64,000 nt of DNA from Giardia muris. Taxonomy: Eukaryota > Fornicata > Diplomonadida > Hexamitidae. Positions 57,024-64,000 of this stretch are shown here, piece by piece (within the stretch, counting starts at the first letter, position 1; each line of letters opens with the position of its first letter). The DNA lies in contig CM016929.1 in assembly GCA_006247105.1 (NCBI GenBank), positions 186,001 to 250,000 on the forward strand, read 5' to 3'. The notes beneath the pieces were generated by a model, which saw only the letters and a program-made list of their open reading frames with translations, did not search any database and was not told the origin of the DNA. The translations under genes were made by a program, and so were the position numbers.

Positions 57024-60000
57024 ATGAGACCATTCGGATTCGATGTACGCTACACCGTCCTCAGGACGAAGGGCTTCCGCACCCGTGCCTGCCTCGCAAC
57101 CCTCCGGGTCAGTGGGCTTGAGATCCAGGATGAAACTGGTGTCATTGCCCTCGAGTCTTGGAATGCCCTTAGTACACCCCTGACATCTCCTCATGGCCCA
57201 AACCCCTTCACAGACTTCCTGAAACGCTCCCACCTCCAATGCCCGCGGGTCGGTCGGGTCAACGTCCGTGCTGCCCTCTGTTGCGATCTCGTCCTTGGTC
57301 TTTCTGGTGGGAATACCGATAGTGTCACAGAATGGGCCCCCGTACATGACCTCTCGAACCAAGTTGATGTCGAGTTGGGCTTTCTACGACAGTGTGCACC
57401 TGTCGTACGCCCACGAGATATACCTGCCCAAGAGAAGAGCATTCGGGTCATTAGACCTGAGGCTATTACCCACGTGCTCCTCTCGCGGCAAGAGGATGGC
57501 CAGGGCCTCATTGGCTTCTGTTGCCGCCTTGACGAGACCATGACTAATCACACTCTAAGATTCCGCTTTCCAAGTGTTGAAGCCCGTGATACCTACGCAA
57601 AAGCGCTCAAACACGCTCTAGGCATTCTCAGAGACGACTCTGAGGTACGCTTCGAGACCGTCTCCGAAGATACGTTTGCTAGATGCGGCATACTCGAGTC
57701 TCACCCCGCGGGGATCTTTGTTCTTTCTACCCCCAGCATCTTTGCCCTCGAGGGAGAGAAGACTGGTGCAGACCTCGGCTTTACAGACTTCGTGTACCAG
57801 AAACCAGCTGGGAGTGCAGACCCCGCAAAAAAGCCGACGGAGCCTGCGAAGCGGAACGTTTTGGCACAGCTGGAGCATGACCGCGTGAGGGGACCTTTAG
57901 GACGAGCTAGTCTGGCACGTGAGACGGCCTTTCGTACAAAGTCGATTAATGGCTTTCTGGCTGGAAAAATAACTCTCCTTCAAAGTTTTCAGGTCCAAGT
58001 TTGCATACAAAATGGCTTTCTCCTCGAGTTTGCCGACAGTCTCCTCGTCCGTGCCACGCATCTGCATCACATACTCGCCCTATGTCTTTCCTCGACTAAC
58101 CTCGTCTTTGCGGGAGAGTCAGGGGGGATACGCGGGACAACGCGAACTCTGATGCGTTCTGACCTCTTTAATGGCGCTCGTACCCTCATTGATGGTGAGC
58201 ATGACTTCTCAACTGATGGGGTCGTCTCTGGTCGCTCTCGAACATCTATCGAGATCCAGCTGATCACAGGAGATGCCCTCTACTATACTTTTAGCACTGG
58301 GGAGGCGAGTCTTCAGTTTGTTCTACAGCTTCTCGATCATGCTCAAAGCTCGTACTATCCACTTCCGGTTCGCTTCTATCGGACCGGAGACCATCTTAGT
58401 CACATGCCCTGTGCTCTTCCAGTCCCGTTGGACGTCCTGAATCAGCACTATATTAGTCGTCTGTGTGATAGCGTACCTGAGAAGCAAGGAATTCCCCTTC
58501 TCCCCTGGCTTCAAGCCATAGCGTTCCTCCTCTCCGGGCACCCACGATCGTTGCCGTACGAGGGCAAAGATAAGCTATTACTTTCAAACGGGATGAGTCT
58601 ACTCAACTCCCTTCTCCGTACACAACTTCCGGATAGGGATGAGGCTCTTGCCCTTGTCTTGCAATATTTGACACTTCTTCTTCAAAGTCGAACCCTTTTT
58701 GGCCTTGTTGTCACAGATTATACCCATGTCGTCGTGGATTGCGTCAAACAGCTCTCGTCGGATCCAGCGAAGCCGGTGATGATTCCTTTGCTCTTCTTCT
58801 TGCGTGCAGTCTTGACCCTTCAGTGGCGTGTCCTCTTCGAGCAAAGCGCGAAGACTTATAGCGGATTCTCGCCTATTGCAGCTTTAGGGAGTGGGTTCCA
58901 TGTCTCTGACCTTTCGGTTGAGACGGGCTTACCCATACACGAGTCCTTGGGGAACGGGGCCCTAAAGGCTTTTAGTAGGCCCTTTCAGGTCATACCTCAG
59001 GAGTTTGCGGCGCCCCCACCGAACGTTTTGGTTGCAGGAACACGTTTTGCGGCACGGGCCGATATTATGGCAGCCTCGGGGAAGGCCTATGGAGACATCC
59101 GCGCCTGTTATGAAGAGACAAACGTTGGAAGTCAATATGTGCAGAGGCACACGTTTGCCAAGTCCCGCCTTGACGCTGAGTACGCGAGTCGGGTGGGGTT
59201 CTTGTCTTCCGACGGGCCTGTGTTGCAAATGCTTTGCAAGCTTCTAACAAAGCTGCATACCTATGGGCGTCAAAGCCCATACCTCATCCTTCCACTTCTG
59301 GGACTTCTTGACGATGTCCTGGTCCATCATAGCCATCTCAACCACTCTCTTTATCTTGATGCCGTTAGGAAGAGCGAGAAGGCGGGAGGACCAATCCCTC
59401 AGCCCCCAGGACGGGTGGAGCTCTTTGCAATGCTCGCTGAAAGCTTTGTAGGCCTCGTCTCCATGTCTTTCATGGATGCACGACGTCTAGCATTGGTAGC
59501 AGGAAACCTGATCCGACAGCTCCTTCTCGAGAATGTATTGCCTCCTGGGACACGGAAGCACATGGTGGACTATTGCTTGACCTCTGGGGCTCTTCTGAAG
59601 TACGCTGGAGACCTTTTGCCGCGGTCCACCTGTCCTTATGCTCGGAGTCAAGCACTTCAACTGATCGCTTTGTCATATGAGTTACATTCCGGTGTGCGCT
59701 CCTTCATCGAGAAGATCATCCCACGGCAGTTCCTTAGCCACATATTGAAACAAGACGTAGGTACGAAGAAGGTGCAACGCCAGGATCTCATAGGGATCGT
59801 CCTACCCTTTACAGATCGCCTGGAGAAGTGGCGAGGCCTTCTGGACCTACTTCAAGCCGACCTTTATGGGCCTCGGGTCATCTGGGATGAGTCGGTGAGG
59901 ACAAGCATCAGCCTCCTATTGGCGAACGAACACGCCCTCCTTCGCCGTGAGGCGGAACGCTGCCTCGCCAATGTCTCCCATGAGGACCGTAGAAAGCTTG

Positions 60001-63000
60001 AGCTCACCGGACGCCCCGTCCTCGGTACCATCCTTAGCTGGAATAGTGGTGCCTTGAAGGTCGATCTACGTGGGAAAAGCCTATGCCCAATGACAGCTTA
60101 TGATGTACAGGTTGGGACCTTTTATCTGTCATACCTACTTCTTCATTACTCACAGCTACGTATAGCATATCGTACCCCAGCACGCCAGCTTTTTAAGCAT
60201 GATCTGCTTCGCCAAATAGTACGGGCCACGGCTCCGACCACTCCAAACGGGACCGATACCATTCAACAGACAAAACTAGGGACAGATGAGCTGACGGCTC
60301 TTATTAACGACCTGTTCAATCATTTCCTCACTATCAGGAACGGTGACCGCTCGATTCGGGTCGTTTGTATCCTGGTTCTCTGTATGGCTTTGGCTAGCAC
60401 CCACGACGTCATATTCTCGCAGATCCCCGCCCTTAGCCTTGAGATCGCTCGCCTTCTGACAATCGGAGATCATGGCCTGGCGGCAATTTGCTTGACCCTT
60501 CTCGAGTTGGCGTGTGACCAGCCGGATCAAGCGCGTCACTATAGTGCCGTAGTACAGCAAGGACTACATGATCACCTTGTCGCCTTCGTCCTTCCCTTAC
60601 CTTTCTATGGGAATGAGTATTCTCTTAACTCCCCTCTGGAAAAAGAGGGTTGTTTGGCAACTCATACTTGTGGATCGTACATCTATGTTGCGCTTCGAGT
60701 CCTTTTGAACTGCTTACGATCACAGCCAACCACTGATAAACAAGGACGTCGTCTCATCCCAATAGCGGAGTCTCGAGATCTTCTTTCACGTCGGCCATTA
60801 CTACCACTCATCGTCAACACCTTTCTGGCGGTTGAGGCCGTTGACGTGTCTACCGTCTCGTTGGATACCCTTTCGGGACAAGCAGAACGAGAGATGGTCA
60901 AATATGGTGATATTTCAAACGATACATTGGATGCTCTTCAAGATACGTGGGCTGAACGAGATGGGGTCTTATTCCAAGCATCCCTTTCCGAGACCATCTT
61001 CATTACCACGTGCTACTTGTTATCAGCGCTTGGTGCAAGCTCCGTGGACGTGGTTCAACGCATGCTTTCATTAGGCCTTGTCCCAATCGTGCTTGCAAAC
61101 CCTTATGGCCGGCTTGCAAATGAGGCGATGGTGCGGCTCCTAAGAGACCTGGCCGAGGGCTGTTTTGAGATCGATGTGGAGAATGCTGTGGTTTCCCAGC
61201 TCAAGATGCTTGTTCCGGAACCACTTGTGACTCACCTTCTTGGGACGGAATCTCTTCCCTCGGCTGTCGACGTCTTCATCTCACGTCAAACATTGCGGAT
61301 CAATGTCGTCTGGACGGCGGAGATGCGCTACCAACTCCATACGACGCTTAATCAATGGTTCCAGCCTCTCGTGACGAAGCTCTGGACTGCGAATGGGGAG
61401 CACCGGGGAGCTTATTTGCGCTTCTTTGGTGACTACACTATGGGGAACGTGTGTTATTTGCCACACTTTGATGGAGTATCAGCTGCCACTGACACCTGTG
61501 CCATTCTGGATTCGACAGGCCATATGTCAACTCCGATCTCGTTGGTCCGGATCTCTAGTTATCCATGTATCGCCTCCATTGAGCAAGGCCTTTCGGGTGG
61601 GATTTATACGACGTTGCTAGCTTCCGTCTCAGATACCCTTTTGGGTCTTGATCTCTCCCTCAACGATATCCTTGTCTTCTTGGAGACGGTACTTGGCGTC
61701 TCCGGATGCGGGATACGCGAAGTCTTCGAACATATCCAAATGGAGGTTCTTCATGGTGATAACCGACATTCACGTTCGCTTTCTTACTACTCGCTTCCGA
61801 CGGTTGCTCGACTCGAAGTTGATGGACTTCATACACTCCTCATCCATTGCCGGGAGAGGCTTGTTCAAATCATGTCTGAGAGCCTTGAGGCAGCAAAGGA
61901 GTTACTGCAAAAGGAGACTCTGGCACGCAAGAATATGCATAGTGCTACTTCGACACTGACGGTTGAGGGTCCAATGGCATCGCTCTCCAACAATGGAAGA
62001 AATCCGGACATCATTCAACGTGAGCGTGAGACTCTCATCGGGACATGTCAGCGGACAGTTATCCTCCTTCTCCTCTTAGCCAATAGCCTTGGCGAGGGAC
62101 TGGAGATGTATCAGTCGTACATCCATCAACAAAGCTTCCATCCTCCGCACCACCTTCTGAAGCAGTTCTTGCGTCTCTGTGGGAGTTTCCTTGACGACGA
62201 GCTCTCGAAGATACTCGAAGCAAATGCGGCTCTACTTCAAGGTGCATGGGCAGACGGGTCATTTGCTGAGGTCTGCAAGCAAGCTTCTACCGCCCTTGCG
62301 ACAGGCCTGTCTGAAAGGCTATCGGACGTCATGACGATCCTCATGTCGGAGATCTTTGTGCAACAGGAGAATAGCTGCTCATACATGGGCTATCTCTACC
62401 TGCTCTTGATCACGGCCTCAACTATTCCTGAGGCGTATGAGACCATCGACCTTCCGTCCCTCTCGCAATTTGCGGGGCAGTTATATACGTCTCAGAGCTC
62501 CATAGCGTTCGCTCCAAAGTTGAGTTCTTCAGAACTTGAAAAGGCTGATTGGTCGGTCCTTTGTAGTAGTATTCTTGGGGAGATCGTGTCGTTATTCGTC
62601 TTGAAGTGGCCAAGTCATCCACCTCTACCTCAAGCTCTAATCCAGTGTGTCGCGGGTCTCTTCTATAAGGACAAAACCTATGCAGAATACGTCCTACGCC
62701 TTCTGGAACGGGGTGATGAAACGTTGCACCTGGTTCTCAACATTCTACTCACGCCACACTTGACCGCCAAGGTATTGGGTGTCGAGGAGTTACTCATGCG
62801 CTGTGACTCGGTATACTATGGCCCGGACTTCACCTTTGACCAGGCATACAAATCACGAGTCCTCGAATTCTTCAACTATTCTCTAGCAACTCATGGAAAC
62901 GATCCCAGCTGGTCCTTAGAAGCGTTCACACAAAGCCTTCAACTGGAATTCGGACCGCATGTTCGCTACCCCACCCACCTTCTTCTTTCTGGGTTTCACT

Positions 63001-64000
63001 TGGATAATCTTCTGGCTGAATACCTGTACAGCATCCTCAAAGCCACTCCATTCACCCTTCCGGAGCGTCAACCCTTGCTCGCCTTCGAGGGTTTGTCGAT
63101 AGGTGGTACGTTCCGAGTCTCTGATTTATTGGAACGATTGGTGGGCTACGTACTATCCCTTGGGCATGGTGAGGCACTATTCCAACGAGCCTATTATTTC
63201 AGTACTCCCACACCCCTCCTAACGGTTCTCTCCCTCATCCTTTATTTGACCCAAGCCTATCCTGAAGAGAGGGTACACAAGATAGAGCAGCTGGTGGACG
63301 TCCTTATCTGTCTCCTATCTGACCCGAACTTCGCAGAGGTCTCCTGTTGCATTCTCATCGTCATTGCCCCACAAGTCCTTCCCCAATTACGAAGTGTCCT
63401 GAGTCAACTCATAGACCTGGCACTCCAAATGGACTTCTCGTGCGCGCTCCTAACCGAGGCATCAAAGCATAACCTTTCTTCCATCCAAACATGTGGGAGA
63501 CTGGCAGAAGGAAGCAATACCTGTCATGTCGTCATGGGGACCGAGCCCTTTATTCATCTAGCCCCCTTGAAGGTTCTGTTAGGGATTCTTCTTGAAACCA
63601 TCTTCATCACTGATTCAACGAGTGGGTACTCTGCCCGACTACAAATACGTTGCCTCGAATACATCCTTCGACAGACCTCGTGTCTTCATGCTATGGCCGG
63701 CAGCCCAGAAGCTATCTTCGCCTCGATCTGCTTGACCATCATTGGACGTGCCGTGCGCGCTGGTGATGGAGTCATCACACCACTTCTTCCTCCCCCGCTT
63801 CGTCTCGCCTTCGCCGAACAGGATGTTATGGCTCTCAAAGCTCTTCTCGATGCTACACTCATTCACGCCCCTGAGTTCTTCTGGTCACAACAGTGCACAG
63901 CAGAGCTGGCAGACCTTTGCTCCCGGTGCGCCGCAGGTCAGAACCCATCGTATCAAGAGATTCCGGCACTCACAACGGCACACGAGAACGTGATGGTCGG
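57024..64000 (+). CDS. RME-8/DNAJC13 (GRV2) homologue, apparently without J domain (3' end beyond window)
   Basis: An open frame from the ATG at 57024 runs to the window edge (2325 codons seen; human DNAJC13 has 2243). The N-terminal PH-like part (RYTVLRTKGFRTRACL...GVIALESWNALSTP; TLRFRFPSVEARDTYAKAL) aligns with the start of RME-8. The family's IWN repeats are recognisable: VIWDESVRTSI (952) with ILSWNSGALKVDL, VVWTAEMRYQL (1428) with GNVCYLPHF, a third near 1960 (DPSWSLEAF...LLAEYLYSILKATPFTLPE) and EFFWSQQCTAEL (about 2285). Between the second and third, where the J domain should be, there is no HPD motif or J-like helix. RME-8 works on early endosomes with Hsc70 and retromer to recycle membrane proteins. 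The divergent SNARE is also a membrane-traffic gene. Confidence 0.82.
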   Translation, partial: MRPFGFDVRYTVLRTKGFRTRACLATLRVSGLEIQDETGVIALESWNALSTPLTSPHGPNPFTDFLKRSHLQCPRVGRVNVRAALCCDLVLGLSGGNTDSVTEWAPVHDLSNQVDVELGFLRQCAPVVRPRDIPAQEKSIRVIRPEAITHVLLSRQEDGQGLIGFCCRLDETMTNHTLRFRFPSVEARDTYAKALKHALGILRDDSEVRFETVSEDTFARCGILESHPAGIFVLSTPSIFALEGEKTGADLGFTDFVYQKPAGSADPAKKPTEPAKRNVLAQLEHDRVRGPLGRASLARETAFRTKSINGFLAGKITLLQSFQVQVCIQNGFLLEFADSLLVRATHLHHILALCLSSTNLVFAGESGGIRGTTRTLMRSDLFNGARTLIDGEHDFSTDGVVSGRSRTSIEIQLITGDALYYTFSTGEASLQFVLQLLDHAQSSYYPLPVRFYRTGDHLSHMPCALPVPLDVLNQHYISRLCDSVPEKQGIPLLPWLQAIAFLLSGHPRSLPYEGKDKLLLSNGMSLLNSLLRTQLPDRDEALALVLQYLTLLLQSRTLFGLVVTDYTHVVVDCVKQLSSDPAKPVMIPLLFFLRAVLTLQWRVLFEQSAKTYSGFSPIAALGSGFHVSDLSVETGLPIHESLGNGALKAFSRPFQVIPQEFAAPPPNVLVAGTRFAARADIMAASGKAYGDIRACYEETNVGSQYVQRHTFAKSRLDAEYASRVGFLSSDGPVLQMLCKLLTKLHTYGRQSPYLILPLLGLLDDVLVHHSHLNHSLYLDAVRKSEKAGGPIPQPPGRVELFAMLAESFVGLVSMSFMDARRLALVAGNLIRQLLLENVLPPGTRKHMVDYCLTSGALLKYAGDLLPRSTCPYARSQALQLIALSYELHSGVRSFIEKIIPRQFLSHILKQDVGTKKVQRQDLIGIVLPFTDRLEKWRGLLDLLQADLYGPRVIWDESVRTSISLLLANEHALLRREAERCLANVSHEDRRKLELTGRPVLGTILSWNSGALKVDLRGKSLCPMTAYDVQVGTFYLSYLLLHYSQLRIAYRTPARQLFKHDLLRQIVRATAPTTPNGTDTIQQTKLGTDELTALINDLFNHFLTIRNGDRSIRVVCILVLCMALASTHDVIFSQIPALSLEIARLLTIGDHGLAAICLTLLELACDQPDQARHYSAVVQQGLHDHLVAFVLPLPFYGNEYSLNSPLEKEGCLATHTCGSYIYVALRVLLNCLRSQPTTDKQGRRLIPIAESRDLLSRRPLLPLIVNTFLAVEAVDVSTVSLDTLSGQAEREMVKYGDISNDTLDALQDTWAERDGVLFQASLSETIFITTCYLLSALGASSVDVVQRMLSLGLVPIVLANPYGRLANEAMVRLLRDLAEGCFEIDVENAVVSQLKMLVPEPLVTHLLGTESLPSAVDVFISRQTLRINVVWTAEMRYQLHTTLNQWFQPLVTKLWTANGEHRGAYLRFFGDYTMGNVCYLPHFDGVSAATDTCAILDSTGHMSTPISLVRISSYPCIASIEQGLSGGIYTTLLASVSDTLLGLDLSLNDILVFLETVLGVSGCGIREVFEHIQMEVLHGDNRHSRSLSYYSLPTVARLEVDGLHTLLIHCRERLVQIMSESLEAAKELLQKETLARKNMHSATSTLTVEGPMASLSNNGRNPDIIQRERETLIGTCQRTVILLLLLANSLGEGLEMYQSYIHQQSFHPPHHLLKQFLRLCGSFLDDELSKILEANAALLQGAWADGSFAEVCKQASTALATGLSERLSDVMTILMSEIFVQQENSCSYMGYLYLLLITASTIPEAYETIDLPSLSQFAGQLYTSQSSIAFAPKLSSSELEKADWSVLCSSILGEIVSLFVLKWPSHPPLPQALIQCVAGLFYKDKTYAEYVLRLLERGDETLHLVLNILLTPHLTAKVLGVEELLMRCDSVYYGPDFTFDQAYKSRVLEFFNYSLATHGNDPSWSLEAFTQSLQLEFGPHVRYPTHLLLSGFHLDNLLAEYLYSILKATPFTLPERQPLLAFEGLSIGGTFRVSDLLERLVGYVLSLGHGEALFQRAYYFSTPTPLLTVLSLILYLTQAYPEERVHKIEQLVDVLICLLSDPNFAEVSCCILIVIAPQVLPQLRSVLSQLIDLALQMDFSCALLTEASKHNLSSIQTCGRLAEGSNTCHVVMGTEPFIHLAPLKVLLGILLETIFITDSTSGYSARLQIRCLEYILRQTSCLHAMAGSPEAIFASICLTIIGRAVRAGDGVITPLLPPPLRLAFAEQDVMALKALLDATLIHAPEFFWSQQCTAELADLCSRCAAGQNPSYQEIPALTTAHENVMV

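Noticed and set aside
57009..57362. N-terminal extension of the SNARE frame on the minus strand (start at 57347 ATG or 57362 TTG)
   Set aside because: The opposite strand carries the conserved RME-8 N-terminus here, and syntaxin 18 has nothing to match the extension.

Overview
The window is nuclear DNA of a diplomonad parasite, almost certainly Giardia and probably a species other than G. lamblia (G. muris would fit; the species call is an inference). The evidence is: intron-less genes packed a few bases apart or overlapping; short A/T-rich tracts in place of promoters, directly before start codons; AGTRAAY-like polyadenylation signals over stop codons; a histone H2B gene preceded by the Giardia histone promoter element; a triosephosphate isomerase carrying the Giardia cysteine set; and ankyrin-repeat proteins of the 'protein 21.1' and NEK-kinase kinds. 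I see no rRNA, confident tRNA, CRISPR array, transposon or variant-surface-protein gene.

Layout. 1-2602 (minus): a zinc-finger protein cut by the window edge, then NMN adenylyltransferase. 2662-26941: nine plus-strand genes head to tail, namely a Stealth-type phosphotransferase, a P-type-ATPase-like membrane protein, a FYVE-like zinc-finger protein, an unknown, an OSCA/TMEM63-type channel, a possible nephrocystin-4, H2B, a 2216-residue coiled-coil protein and another unknown. 26946-38591: a NEK pseudokinase with ankyrin repeats (minus), a PDCD2-like protein (plus), and a minus block of an elongin-B-like protein, a helical repeat protein, a cyclin, an inositol phosphate kinase and a tubulin-tyrosine-ligase-like enzyme. 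38616-44832 (plus): an LRR-GILT fusion membrane protein, an NSUN2/Trm4 methyltransferase, a 620-base gap with gene-like debris, and a TBC Rab-GAP. 44860-57008 (mostly minus): an unknown, a zinc-ribbon protein (plus), a 5'-nucleotidase-like phosphoesterase, TPI, an unknown, an ankyrin-RING protein with an in-frame stop near its 5' end, a 575-base gap, eIF2B-epsilon and a syntaxin-18-like SNARE. 57024 to the end (plus): an RME-8/DNAJC13 homologue running off the window, apparently without its J domain.

These are mostly unlinked housekeeping, membrane-traffic and cytoskeletal genes, each with its own tiny promoter; nothing suggests an operon. Membrane traffic (SNARE, TBC GAP, RME-8, FYVE-like) and cytoskeleton or flagellum (TTLL, possible NPHP4, NEK, coiled coil) are well represented. 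Several starts were moved from the longest reading frame to the ATG that follows an A/T-rich tract; the clearest case is the SNARE/RME-8 pair, whose start codons lie 15 bases apart.
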